NCBI RefSeq assembly: GCF_900142695.1
Contig: NZ_FRBU01000021.1
Coordinates: forward strand, 1-64,000
Source: Flavobacterium xanthum
GTDB taxonomy: Bacteria > Bacteroidota > Bacteroidia > Flavobacteriales > Flavobacteriaceae
Direction: 5' to 3'
DNA length: 64,000 nt
Positions 16,351 to 25,380 of this stretch are shown piece after piece. Numbering within the stretch: the stretch's first letter is position 1; each line of letters starts with the position of its first letter. Both the position numbers and the translations under genes were made by a program. The notes under the pieces are model-generated. The model was not told where the DNA came from. It saw only the letters and a list, made by a program, of their open reading frames with translations, and ran no database searches.

Positions 16351-16935
16351 TTATTCATCAAAATTTAAATTAGAAGGTTCGATAATTTTCTCTACTTTTT
16401 CAATTTTTTTTCCCGTGGTCGCTACACTGCTGTCTACTATTTCGAAGCTTAGATTGTCAAACCAAATTTGTCCGGTTCCTTTTACTAAAGCGCCGTACGA
16501 AATTTTTGACGCACTTGCAGGTACATCCAATACAATTTCATATTTTTTCCAATCATTCGTTCCGGTTATAGGTCGGTTATTCATATTATCAAATGCCAAT
16601 ATTTGTTGAGAATTAGCTTTCTCTACTCTTAACCAAAAACAAGCTTTTCCCGCAATGTCTTTTGTTTTAACGTAACCTGAAAGTCGGATTCTTTTTCCCA
16701 AGTATTTTTCAGCTATAAAACTTTGCATCAGAGTTCCAAAACCGGAAACGGTAGGAGTTATGGATTCAATTGTAGCCGCATTTTTCCCGTCATAACCGGC
16801 ACCTTTTTCAATCCTCATGTCATAACTTTCTGGCTCGCTTCCAGATTTAAACCAGCCAGAAGGCAATTCAAAGGATATTAAAGTTAAAGCCAATCCAATC
16901 AGCAAAACTTTTTTAATAGTAGTAGTAGTTTCCAT
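16351..16935 (-). CDS. secreted protein with galactose-binding-like (jelly-roll) domain
   Basis: Protein of 194 aa with a hydrophobic N-terminal segment (about residues 8-24) that may be a signal peptide or anchor. One beta-sandwich domain follows (residues 27-165) with hallmarks of carbohydrate-binding-like modules: SGWFKSGSEPESYDM, RIRLSGYVKTKDI, WKKYEIVLDVPASASKISYGALVKGTGQIWFDNLSFEIV. The final motif, a buried 'G..WFDN..', is typical. The C-terminal tail is charged. There is no catalytic domain, so it probably binds glycans or proteins in the envelope. Transcribed alone, divergent from tex. Confidence 0.6.
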   Translation of the reverse strand: METTTTIKKVLLIGLALTLISFELPSGWFKSGSEPESYDMRIEKGAGYDGKNAATIESITPTVSGFGTLMQSFIAEKYLGKRIRLSGYVKTKDIAGKACFWLRVEKANSQQILAFDNMNNRPITGTNDWKKYEIVLDVPASASKISYGALVKGTGQIWFDNLSFEIVDSSVATTGKKIEKVEKIIEPSNLNFDE

Positions 16936-17090
16936 ATTTGTGAGGTATTAATTGATTACTTACTTTTTATGGTTAGTAGGTTTTAATATCTGTAAATCAG
17001 GGACTTATAAAATTAATAAAAAATTTACATTCTACAACATGAAAATTCAATTTTATTTAATCAACTTTAAAAATTAGATGAAAAACGATG

Positions 17091-17098
17091 TATTTTTG
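17091..17098 (+). promoter_or_regulatory. -7 element for tex
   Basis: TATTTTTG matches TAnnTTTG, 29 nt before the first in-frame ATG. Confidence 0.45.
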
Positions 17099-17126
17099 TA
17101 TAAATAATAAATTAATATCCGCCTAA

Positions 17127-19262
17127 ATGGTCAGCAACATGACAAACATCAATTTTATTAAACAACAGGTTGCCACACTAGCAATCAACATTCAGAATAC
17201 CGTACAATTATTACAAGAAGATTGCACAATTCCGTTTATTTCACGCTATAGAAAAGATACGACCGGAAATCTAGATGAAGTCCAAATCGAGAAAATTGCC
17301 AAGCTTCAAAAGGAATACGAAATTATAGTAAAACGCAAAGAAGCGATTTTAAAATCGATTCAAGAACAAAACGCGCTTAGCCCAGAATTAGACAAAAAAA
17401 TCCAGCAAAGTTTTGATTTACAAGAATTGGAAGATTTCTATCTACCTTTTAAAAAGAAGAAAAAAACAAAAGCCGATACTGCCCGCGAAAACGGATTGGA
17501 ACCATTGGCAACAATCATAATGGCGCAAAATAATGACGATGTCGATTTTATTTCGACAAAATATTTAAACGAAAATGTCATCAATGAAGAGGCGGCATTA
17601 CAAGGCGCCAGAGATATTATTGCCGAATGGATTAATGAAAATATTTATGTTCGAAAGCAACTCCGACGATTGTATGAACGTAAAGCAATCATTACTACTA
17701 AAGTTGTAAAAACGAAGAAAGACGACGAAGGCGCACAGAAATTCAATCAATACTTTGATTGGTCAGAACCATTAAGTAAAGCACCTTCGCACAGATTATT
17801 AGCAATGCTTCGTGCTGAAAATGAAGGTTTTATTAAGTTCAAAGTAGCAGTCGATATTGACGAAGCGTATGATTTTATTGATGCTTTAGTTTTAAAAGGA
17901 CAAAACAAAACCACCCCACATGTGCAATTAGCCATAGAAGACAGTTACAAACGATTGCTGAATCCGGCCATTTCAAACGAGGCGTTGCAAGAGGCCAAAG
18001 CGAAGGCTGATGCCAATTCGATTCAGGTTTTTGCGAATAATTTAGGGCAATTATTATTGGCACCACCTTTGGGTGAAAAACGAATTCTGGCCATTGATCC
18101 AGGATTTAGAAGCGGTTGTAAAATTGTTTGTTTGGACGAAAAAGGGGATTTATTATATAACGAAACTATTTATCCGCACGCACCTCAAAAAGAGGAAGCG
18201 ATGGCAATGAAAAAAATTCGTTCGATGGTGAATTCATATAAAATTGATGCGATTTCTATAGGAAACGGAACCGCTTCGCGGGAAACCGAATTTTTTATCA
18301 AGAAAATTGCTTTCGATAAACCGGTTCAGGTTTTCATCGTTTCGGAGGCTGGAGCATCGGTGTATTCCGCATCGAAAATTGCCAGAGACGAATTTCCCAA
18401 TTATGATGTTACGGTTCGAGGTTCGGTTTCTATCGGAAGACGATTGAGTGATCCGTTAGCCGAATTGGTTAAAATTGATCCGAAAGCCATTGGCGTAGGC
18501 CAATACCAACACGATGTAGACCAAACTAAACTCAAAGAAGAATTAGACAATACAGTGATTCGGTGTGTGAATTCAGTTGGGATAAACATCAATACTGCAA
18601 GCAAGCATTTGTTGAGTTATGTGAGTGGAATAGGAGAGAAGCTGGCTGAAAATATTGTAAATTATCGTTCGGAAAACGGTCCTTTTACAGATCGGAAACA
18701 ACTTAAAAAAGTACCGCGTTTGGGTGAAAAAGCATACCAGCAAGGCGTTGCTTTTATTCGAATTTCGAATGCCAAAAATCCGTTAGATAATTCAGCGGTT
18801 CATCCGGAGGCCTATGGAATTGTAGAGAAAATGGCGAAAGATTTGAAATTGACAGTGCATGATTTGATTGCCAACAAAGAAAAAACAGCGTTGATAAAAC
18901 CAGAAAATTACATTACACCAGATATAGGGTTATTGGGATTGAAAGACATTATTAAAGAATTAGAAAAACCAGGATTAGATCCAAGAAAATCAGCTAAAGT
19001 CTTTGAATTTGACCCGAATGTAAAAACAATAAAAGATGTAAAAACAGGAATGGTTTTACCTGGAATTGTCAATAACATTACAAATTTTGGTTGTTTTGTG
19101 GATATTGGAGTCAAAGAAAGCGGTTTGGTTCATATTTCCCAACTAAAAGCAGGATTTGTAAGCGATGTGAATGAAGTGGTTAAATTACACCAACATGTTA
19201 CCGTAAAAGTGGTGGAAGTTGATGAGGATAGAAAGAGAATTCAGTTGACGATGGTTATTTAA
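17127..19262 (+). CDS. tex: Tex family RNA-binding transcription accessory protein
   Basis: Protein of 711 aa, the standard Tex length and layout. It has an N-terminal helical region (IPFISRYRKDTTGNLDEVQI near residues 35-55), a YqgF/RNase-H-like domain (ILAIDPGFRSGCKIVCLDEKG near residue 325), helix-hairpin-helix motifs (ASKHLLSYVSGIGEKLAENIVNYR near residue 500) and a C-terminal S1 domain (MVLPGIVNNITNFGCFVDIG, about 640-711). It binds nucleic acids and is tied to transcription and stress tolerance. A second ATG four codons in (17139) is an alternative start. Convergent with tatA. Confidence 0.95.
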   Translation: MVSNMTNINFIKQQVATLAINIQNTVQLLQEDCTIPFISRYRKDTTGNLDEVQIEKIAKLQKEYEIIVKRKEAILKSIQEQNALSPELDKKIQQSFDLQELEDFYLPFKKKKKTKADTARENGLEPLATIIMAQNNDDVDFISTKYLNENVINEEAALQGARDIIAEWINENIYVRKQLRRLYERKAIITTKVVKTKKDDEGAQKFNQYFDWSEPLSKAPSHRLLAMLRAENEGFIKFKVAVDIDEAYDFIDALVLKGQNKTTPHVQLAIEDSYKRLLNPAISNEALQEAKAKADANSIQVFANNLGQLLLAPPLGEKRILAIDPGFRSGCKIVCLDEKGDLLYNETIYPHAPQKEEAMAMKKIRSMVNSYKIDAISIGNGTASRETEFFIKKIAFDKPVQVFIVSEAGASVYSASKIARDEFPNYDVTVRGSVSIGRRLSDPLAELVKIDPKAIGVGQYQHDVDQTKLKEELDNTVIRCVNSVGININTASKHLLSYVSGIGEKLAENIVNYRSENGPFTDRKQLKKVPRLGEKAYQQGVAFIRISNAKNPLDNSAVHPEAYGIVEKMAKDLKLTVHDLIANKEKTALIKPENYITPDIGLLGLKDIIKELEKPGLDPRKSAKVFEFDPNVKTIKDVKTGMVLPGIVNNITNFGCFVDIGVKESGLVHISQLKAGFVSDVNEVVKLHQHVTVKVVEVDEDRKRIQLTMVI

Positions 19263-19267
19263 ACCAT

Positions 19268-19305
19268 AAAAAAAGGCTTTTCAAATTATGAAAAGCCTTT
19301 TTTTT
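19268..19305. terminator. shared terminator of tex and tatA
   Basis: AAAAGGCTTTTC ... GAAAAGCCTTTT with a 7-nt loop, A-run on one side and T-run on the other, so it works in both directions. Confidence 0.85.
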
Positions 19306-19477
19306 ATTTTGTTTCTTCTTCTTTTTTATCAGCTGGCTGGCCGTCTTTAGCAGCGTTTTTGAATTCTTTGATTCCGCTTCCTAAACCTTTCATCAATTCC
19401 GGGATTTTTTTACCACCAAAAAGTAATAAAACAATCGCTAATATAACAAGGATTTCTGTAACACCTAATCTTCCCAT
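19304..19477 (-). CDS. tatA: Sec-independent translocase subunit TatA
   Basis: Short gene of 57 codons, reading [20 protein letters not shown] then [20 protein letters not shown] and a charged tail ending in Lys. It has the TatA pattern: an N-terminal transmembrane helix (residues 5-20), the FGGKKIPEL hinge, an amphipathic helix with G-GSGI, and an acidic/lysine-rich C-terminus. It forms the pore part of the twin-arginine pathway. No tatC is within the window. It is oriented against tex and lies just upstream of the M23-like fragment, on the opposite strand. Confidence 0.93.
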   Translation of the reverse strand: MGRLGVTEILVILAIVLLLFGGKKIPELMKGLGSGIKEFKNAAKDGQPADKKEEETK

Positions 19478-19665
19478 GATTGAATAATTTATTGCCGAAG
19501 CAAATTAGTAATAAAACTGCAGGCAAAGGTATATAGAATTAGTTAACCGAAAATCATTTTGTAGCATTTATTTGGTTTCATAAGCGTTAAAAATTTGCTA
19601 AAAATAAATTTACGTTAAGAACAGTGACGTCAATGCAAGGGAATACAATCAATGACAATAATTGT

Positions 19666-19673
19666 TATATTTG
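19666..19673 (+). promoter_or_regulatory. -7 element for the truncated M23 gene
   Basis: TATATTTG, 18 nt before the ATG at 19691; a perfect TAnnTTTG match, so the truncated gene still has an apparent promoter. Confidence 0.45.
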
Positions 19674-19690
19674 TTCAATAATCAATTTAG

Positions 19691-20206
19691 ATGTCCAAGA
19701 AAAGACAAAAACGCAAAGTAATAAAGGAAAACCTATTCAATAAAAGGCGTTTAATTATTTTAAACGAGGATACTTTTGAAGAAACTTTTTCGTTGAAACT
19801 TACCTTAATGAATGTTTTTGTGGTAGCTACTTTAGGAGCTATAATTATTACAATTGTCACTACATTTATCATAGCTTTTACCCCGTTACGAGAATTTATA
19901 CCAGGCTATTCCTCGTCAAAATTAAAGAGAGATGCACTGGAACTCGCTTTAAAGTCGGATTCTTTGTCAAAAGCGCTGCAGCGCAATGAAGCTTATATTC
20001 AATCAATCCAGAAAGTGTTAACCGGTGAACTAGAATATGCAAAATTCAATAAAGATTCTATACTTTCGGCTGCAGATGAAGTGGTACCGCAAGTTAATTT
20101 ATCAGCTTCAAAGCAAGAAATGGAGTTGCGAAAACAAGTAGCGGTGGAAGAGAATCCCCACCCCAACCCTCCCCAAAGGAGAGGAAGCCAGAACTCAGAA
20201 AAGTAA
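19691..20206 (+). pseudogene. M23-family metallopeptidase gene, truncated: N-terminal region only
   Basis: Protein of 171 aa. Residues 1-154 look like the N-terminal part of a flavobacterial M23 peptidase: a basic start, LIILNEDTFEETFSLKLT, one transmembrane helix (about residues 39-60), LREFIPGYSSSKLKRDA and a coiled coil. The ~150-residue LytM catalytic domain with its HxxxD and HxH zinc motifs is absent. After AVEE (codon ~154) the reading enters a proline-rich tail (NPHPNPPQRRG) made from a GC-rich repeat (about 20152-20185) and stops. GH3 begins 66 bp on, so the missing part is not downstream. Degenerate, or a membrane stub; catalysis is lost. Confidence 0.7.
20152..20190 (+). repeat. 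C-rich dispersed-repeat fragment at the M23 truncation point
   Basis: The stretch has CCCCACCCCAACCCTCCCC followed by AAAGGAGAGGAAG, far more GC-rich than its surroundings. It encodes the NPHPNPPQRRG peptide seen as tails of broken genes in many bacteria. It marks the exact point where homology to M23 peptidases ends. Confidence 0.5.
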
Positions 20207-20272
20207 AACAGTTTTCAGTGCACATAATATTGAATGCATGTGGTAAAAAACAATAAAAATCAAGAGTAAAAA

Positions 20273-21772
20273 ATGTCAATAAAATCAATTGCGGCAAAAA
20301 TATTTGCACAAAAAATATACAAGAAAACACAACTTTGGGCTACTAATCCTATTGTAACTCAAAAAAAAGTGTTAATGGAATTAATAGCAGCTGCAAAAAA
20401 CACTCAATTTGGTATAGACCATCATTTTGAAACAATAAAAAACGAGAAGGATTTTGCAAAACAAGTTCCTGTACGCGATTATGAAGCGTTGAAACCGTAT
20501 GTAGATCAAGTAGTGAAAGGTGCCGAAAATATTCTTTGGAAAGGCAAGCCCCTTTATTTTGCTAAAACTTCTGGAACTACTTCGGGAGCAAAATACATTC
20601 CGCTGACTAAAGAATCCATGCCTTTTCATATTGAAGCGGCTCGAAATGCAATTTTACACTATATTCATGAAACTGGAAATGCTGCTTTTGTGGATGGAAA
20701 AATGATTTTCTTGCAAGGAAGCCCTTTATTAGAAGAAAAAAACGGAATTAAATTAGGTCGCTTGTCTGGAATTGTAGCTAATTTTGTTCCGAAATACCTT
20801 CAAAAAAACCGAATGCCTTCATGGGAAACCAATTGTATTGAGGATTGGGAAACCAAAGTAAATGCGACTGTCGAAGAAACTTTTGATAAAAACATGACGG
20901 TAATTTCGGGAATCCCTTCTTGGGTACAAATGTATTTTGAAAAAATACACCAAAAAGGAGGAAAGCCCGTCGGCGAAATCTTCAAAAACTTTAATTTATT
21001 TATTTACGGTGGTGTTAATTACGAACCGTATCGCGCTAAATTTGAAAATTTGATTGGTCGGAAAGTTGATAGCATTGAGTTATTTCCGGCATCGGAAGGA
21101 TTTTTTGCGTATCAGGATTCACAGAAGGAACGCGGCATGTTACTGCTTTTGGATTCGGGAATTTTCTATGAATTTATAAAAAGTGATGAATTTTATTCTG
21201 AAAATCCAGAGCGGTATACTATTGGTGAAGTGGAATTAAATGTAAATTATGTTTTGATTATTTCCACCAATGCAGGGCTTTGGGGTTATAATATTGGTGA
21301 TACGGTTCAGTTTGTTTCCTTGAAACCGTATCGAATTATCGTTTCTGGAAGAATCAAACATTATATATCTGCTTTTGGAGAACATGTGATAGGTAAAGAA
21401 GTGGAAAGTGCGTTGCAGGAAGCAATTCTTGGTACAGATATTCGCATCAATGAATTTACGGTGGCGCCACAAATTAGTCCACTAAATGGATTGCCGTATC
21501 ATGAATGGTGCATCGAATTTGAGAACGAACCGGAAGACAGCGTAACTTTTGCGGAAGCGCTGGACAACGCTATGCGAAAACAAAACATGTATTACGATGA
21601 TTTGATTGTGGGCAAAGTATTGCAAAAAGTGGTCGTTACGAAGGTTGTTAAAAACGGATTTCAGGATTATATGAAATCTATTGGGAAGCTGGGTGGACAA
21701 AATAAAATTCCAAGACTTTCTAATGATCGAAATATAGTGGATCAATTAGAAAATTTACCAATTATAAAATGA
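20273..21772 (+). CDS. GH3 auxin-responsive promoter family protein (acyl-adenylating superfamily)
   Basis: Protein of 499 aa. GH3 proteins are ANL-superfamily enzymes that adenylate a carboxylate and pass it to an amine. Visible motifs are the ATP-binding FAKTSGTTSGAKYIPLT (about residues 97-113), the SEGFFAYQD region (about 273) and YNIGDTVQFVS with SGRIKHYISAFGEHV (about 340-375). Length is usual for bacterial GH3 homologues; substrates in bacteria are unknown. The downstream carboxypeptidase-regulatory-like gene overlaps its stop by 4 bp (ATGA). Confidence 0.88.
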   Translation: MSIKSIAAKIFAQKIYKKTQLWATNPIVTQKKVLMELIAAAKNTQFGIDHHFETIKNEKDFAKQVPVRDYEALKPYVDQVVKGAENILWKGKPLYFAKTSGTTSGAKYIPLTKESMPFHIEAARNAILHYIHETGNAAFVDGKMIFLQGSPLLEEKNGIKLGRLSGIVANFVPKYLQKNRMPSWETNCIEDWETKVNATVEETFDKNMTVISGIPSWVQMYFEKIHQKGGKPVGEIFKNFNLFIYGGVNYEPYRAKFENLIGRKVDSIELFPASEGFFAYQDSQKERGMLLLLDSGIFYEFIKSDEFYSENPERYTIGEVELNVNYVLIISTNAGLWGYNIGDTVQFVSLKPYRIIVSGRIKHYISAFGEHVIGKEVESALQEAILGTDIRINEFTVAPQISPLNGLPYHEWCIEFENEPEDSVTFAEALDNAMRKQNMYYDDLIVGKVLQKVVVTKVVKNGFQDYMKSIGKLGGQNKIPRLSNDRNIVDQLENLPIIK

Positions 21773-22635
21773 GAAAATTAACGCTGCTTTTACTAGTTGT
21801 TAGTAGTTCTATTTATTCACAATTTAAAGGAATTGTTCTTGATGAAAGTAATAAACCCATTTCCTATGTTAATATTTGGGTTGAAAATGAAAATATCGGA
21901 ACGACTTCAAATGAGGATGGAGAATTCTTAATTAATACAACCAATGAAAAGATTTTGGTTTTTTCAGCAGTAGGTTTTGAAACTAAGAAAATTAAAATTT
22001 CAAATAATGATAAGGTGGTTTTGCAGACCGCCGTTTATAATCTTGAAGAAATTGTAATCACTAAAAGCAAAGGATCAATAGAAAGAGAAATTGGAAATTT
22101 TAAAATATCTATTGGAAGCCATTTTTCAGGTTCTGTGCCCTGGATTTATGCTAAACGATTTGAATTTGATGGGGTGTATAAAAAAACTCCTTTTTTAAAA
22201 AATGCAATCGTGTTTACAAAGAGCAAAATTAAAAATGCAAAATTCAAATTGAGAATTTTTTCAGTGATGGGAAATGGTTTCCCAGGAGAAGATTTATTGA
22301 AAGAAGATATTACAGTTGTTGTAAAATCAGGAAAAATTAAAAATGTAATTGATTTGTCCAAATTCAATATAATTTTCCCAGATAATGGGATTTTTATAGC
22401 GTATGAATGGATGATAATCGAAGAAAATAAATATTTATATAAATCTTTTTCCAAAGAATCTTCAAATACGTATTCTATAACTTACGCTCCCGCTGTCATG
22501 GTGCATAAAGTTGAAACGGAAAATACAGTTGCGTATCGAGAAGGGAAATGGATTTCAAGAAAAGGTTCTTCGTTAAAAGAAAACATGAATAAAGTAGTTA
22601 TCGAGCCCGCAATTAATCTTACGTTAACAAATTAG
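21769..22635 (+). CDS. carboxypeptidase-like regulatory domain protein
   Basis: Protein of 288 aa with a signal peptide (MRKLTLLLLVVSSSIYSQ, residues 1-18). A CarboxypepD_reg-like beta-sandwich domain follows (FKGIVLDESNKPISYVNIWVENENIGTTSNEDGEF, about residues 19-95), the plug-side module common on Bacteroidota outer-membrane proteins. The rest (residues 100-288) is a beta-rich region without a recognised name. It overlaps the GH3 stop codon by 4 bp, so translation is probably coupled. Likely periplasmic or surface exposed; function unknown. Confidence 0.8.
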   Translation: MRKLTLLLLVVSSSIYSQFKGIVLDESNKPISYVNIWVENENIGTTSNEDGEFLINTTNEKILVFSAVGFETKKIKISNNDKVVLQTAVYNLEEIVITKSKGSIEREIGNFKISIGSHFSGSVPWIYAKRFEFDGVYKKTPFLKNAIVFTKSKIKNAKFKLRIFSVMGNGFPGEDLLKEDITVVVKSGKIKNVIDLSKFNIIFPDNGIFIAYEWMIIEENKYLYKSFSKESSNTYSITYAPAVMVHKVETENTVAYREGKWISRKGSSLKENMNKVVIEPAINLTLTN

Positions 22636-22648
22636 AAAATAAAAAAAC

Positions 22649-22656
22649 TACCTTTG
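22649..22656 (+). promoter_or_regulatory. -7 element for the DUF6909-like gene
   Basis: TACCTTTG, a TAnnTTTG match, 23 nt before the start codon. Confidence 0.45.
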
Positions 22657-22678
22657 CAGGTTAGAAAATAGTTAGAAA

Positions 22679-24358
22679 ATGAAAGAAACAAAAAATATAT
22701 CACGCTCTAGAGCACAAGAATCATCGGCAGCCATTGAAAAAATGTACATCACCATGCGTCATCTTTTCAACAGGGGATTTTACAAGCCAATGGGTATTTC
22801 AGGCGATACGTTGCGGGAAGCATTATTAGCATTACGACCAGAAATTTATGGAAATATTGCTGAAGAAAAAGTAGAATTGAACGGGCTTTTATATGTAATT
22901 GAGCGTCTTCCAGTGGGAATTGAGGAATGTCGGTTTATTAATTTAACTTCAGAAGAAGGATATTCTAAATCTCATTTTAAAGCAATTGTCCCTCCTAAAA
23001 GAAAAAGAAATTGTTACCGTATCGATGAAGAGCAAATGAACGTGGAGATTACCCGCGGGCGTTCCGATATTTATGATATTTTGACGCATTTGACTTTTAT
23101 TTTCATTGAATCACACAAGATTAGAAACCGAGTATTACTGGATGATGCCGGGGAAGTTTCGCGCGATTGGTTTAAACTGGAACAAGCAGTTTCACAAAAT
23201 AAAAAACTGACTCAGGTAGAAAAAGAGAAAGCGATTTCACATGCAGCGAACATTCTTGGACGAACTTTTGAAGAAGTTTTGGACATTTATGATGCTTTTG
23301 GTTCAGCAGTTGCACCGGATCGCTTTTTGCATGTTATATTTTGGTTGGGGAAACTAGCCATTGAAGAAATTGTAGATGATAATAAGAGAACCATTACCTT
23401 CAGTCCTATTTTAAGAGAACGATTGGGGCACCACATTCACGGGGAGATTTGGGCGACTAGCATCAAGGAGGTTTTGAAAGAAAACGAACTTTTAGACCGT
23501 CCCATTCACGTAATAAGTGCAAACATGCACAGTGTGATGAACTCTATTTTTGCGACAGAAGTTTTAAAAACCAAGTTCAAAGACAAATCCGATTTCTTTA
23601 TTTATGAGGAATTGAGTAAGTCTGGTGCGAATGCCCTACGAAACCAAGTAGAAGAAGTAGCTTTAAAAAGCGGTATGATTTCGATTCCAGACACCTCTGG
23701 GACTAATATAGATGTTCAAATTTTTGACACTGCCAAAATGGATTGGGCAAAAACATCTTTTCCTAAAGCAAATACCGGTGATAAAAAACCAGTGCTTATT
23801 GTTATGGATTATGCATTTGGAGAACAAGCCTATGAAACCATTGACGAGCTGTTGAAACCGTTTAAAAAAGATACATTATTAAATGTAGAATCGGTTTCTA
23901 TTATGGGGAAAGCAGGAATTCTGGAAGGTGGAAAAGGAGATATTATGATTCCAAATGCACATATTAATGAAGGTACAGCGGATAATTATTTTTTCGAAAA
24001 TGAATTAACAGCTGCTATGTTTGAAGGAAATGATATTGCTGTTTTTGCAGGTCCAATGGTTACTGTATTAGGAACGTCATTACAAAATAGGGATTTATTG
24101 AAGTTTTTCCACGAATCAACTTGGGGAATTATTGGGTTGGAAATGGAAGGATCCTATTATCAAAAAGCCATTCAATCTGCTTCAAAAATCAGAAAGAGTG
24201 TTCCTCATGATGTTAAGGTAAGATATGCGTATTATGCCTCTGATAATCCTTTGGAAACCGGAAGTACATTAGCTTCAGGAGGACTAGGAACTACGGGTGT
24301 AAAGCCAACTTATTTGATTACCATTAAAATATTGGAACAAATTTTCAACGCAAAATAA
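22679..24358 (+). CDS. DUF6909-like protein with phosphorylase-like C-terminal half
   Basis: Protein of 559 aa, cytoplasmic (no signal or membrane segments). I recall this sequence type as DUF6909 in Flavobacteriia. The N-terminal 250 residues are helical and charged. The C-terminal half has features reminiscent of the nucleoside phosphorylase/AMP nucleosidase fold: glycine-rich MGKAGILEGGKGDIMIP (about residue 410), PMVTVLGTSLQNRDLLKFF (about 462) and GIIGLEMEGSYYQKAI (about 488), where phosphorylases have an M-E pair binding ribose. That resemblance is my inference. It has its own -7 element and the polysaccharide locus starts 8 bp later. Confidence 0.6.
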   Translation: MKETKNISRSRAQESSAAIEKMYITMRHLFNRGFYKPMGISGDTLREALLALRPEIYGNIAEEKVELNGLLYVIERLPVGIEECRFINLTSEEGYSKSHFKAIVPPKRKRNCYRIDEEQMNVEITRGRSDIYDILTHLTFIFIESHKIRNRVLLDDAGEVSRDWFKLEQAVSQNKKLTQVEKEKAISHAANILGRTFEEVLDIYDAFGSAVAPDRFLHVIFWLGKLAIEEIVDDNKRTITFSPILRERLGHHIHGEIWATSIKEVLKENELLDRPIHVISANMHSVMNSIFATEVLKTKFKDKSDFFIYEELSKSGANALRNQVEEVALKSGMISIPDTSGTNIDVQIFDTAKMDWAKTSFPKANTGDKKPVLIVMDYAFGEQAYETIDELLKPFKKDTLLNVESVSIMGKAGILEGGKGDIMIPNAHINEGTADNYFFENELTAAMFEGNDIAVFAGPMVTVLGTSLQNRDLLKFFHESTWGIIGLEMEGSYYQKAIQSASKIRKSVPHDVKVRYAYYASDNPLETGSTLASGGLGTTGVKPTYLITIKILEQIFNAK

Positions 24359-24366
24359 TACTATAA

Positions 24367-25359
24367 ATGAGTACAAACGTGCCCAATAATTCAGAAGAAC
24401 AAGAAATAGATTTGACTCAAATTTCAAAAAAAATTGGCAATTTGCTGCAAGATTTTAATACTTTCTTATTCAGCTGCATTGGGTTTTTTGTAAAGAATGT
24501 GAGAGTAATTTTGATTTTGTTTGTAGTTGGTCTTGCTTTAGGACTGTTTATAGACTACAGAAATAAGAGTTATAAAAGTGAGGTTATTGTAGCTCCTAAT
24601 TTTGGCAGTACGGATTATTTATATTCGAAAATTGATTTATTAGCAGCTAAAGTAAAAGAAAGAGATACTGTTTTTTTGAAATCAATCGGTATTCTAGAGC
24701 CAACTAAAATAACAAAAATCTCTATTGAACCCATTGTCGACGTTTATAGTTTTATCAATAACAGCGATCAAAATTTTGCACTGCTAAAGTTAATGGCAGA
24801 AGATGGAGATTTAAAATCCATTGTGAAGGAAACGACCACCAGTAAGAATTATGCTTTTCATACCATTACTTTTTTAACAAAGGGAATAACTAATAATGAA
24901 AAGGGGATACAACCGATTTTAAACTATTTGAACACGAGCGATTACTATACTAAAATTCAGAAAGCGTCCGTGATTAATATTCAAGAAAGGATAAAGACCA
25001 ACCAGGGAATTGTTTCTCAAATAGACGGAATCTTAAACGAGTTTTCGAATGCTACAGCTGGAAACAATCAAAAAAGTGATAAATTAGTGTACTACAATGA
25101 AAATACACAACTGAATGATGTCATTAAAACGAAAGAATCATTGCTTACAGAAATTGGAAACTTAAAAATTGCGTTGTTAACTTCGGATAAAATTATAAAA
25201 GAGAATAGCACCGCCATAAATATTGAAAATACAGCCTCTATTAATGGCAAAATGAAATTAATACTGCCGTTTTTATTTATTTTTATTTTCATTTCTATTT
25301 CATTTTTTATCGCTTTTTATAAAAAGCAAGTGTTAAAGGCACAACAAATAGCAATATAA
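24367..25359 (+). CDS. Wzz-like polysaccharide chain-length determinant
   Basis: Protein of 330 aa with an N-terminal cytoplasmic tail, a first membrane helix (VRVILILFVVGLALGLFI, about residues 45-62), a long periplasmic helical region with coiled coil, and a second membrane helix near the C-terminus (LILPFLFIFIFISISFFIAFY, about 297-318). This two-helix layout is that of Wzz/PCP proteins, which set O-antigen or capsule chain length. There is no fused tyrosine kinase. It begins 8 bp after the DUF6909-like gene and 21 bp before rfbA, the first gene of the polysaccharide locus. Confidence 0.75.
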   Translation: MSTNVPNNSEEQEIDLTQISKKIGNLLQDFNTFLFSCIGFFVKNVRVILILFVVGLALGLFIDYRNKSYKSEVIVAPNFGSTDYLYSKIDLLAAKVKERDTVFLKSIGILEPTKITKISIEPIVDVYSFINNSDQNFALLKLMAEDGDLKSIVKETTTSKNYAFHTITFLTKGITNNEKGIQPILNYLNTSDYYTKIQKASVINIQERIKTNQGIVSQIDGILNEFSNATAGNNQKSDKLVYYNENTQLNDVIKTKESLLTEIGNLKIALLTSDKIIKENSTAINIENTASINGKMKLILPFLFIFIFISISFFIAFYKKQVLKAQQIAI

Positions 25360-25380
25360 TTTGAACTATAATTGCAATCT

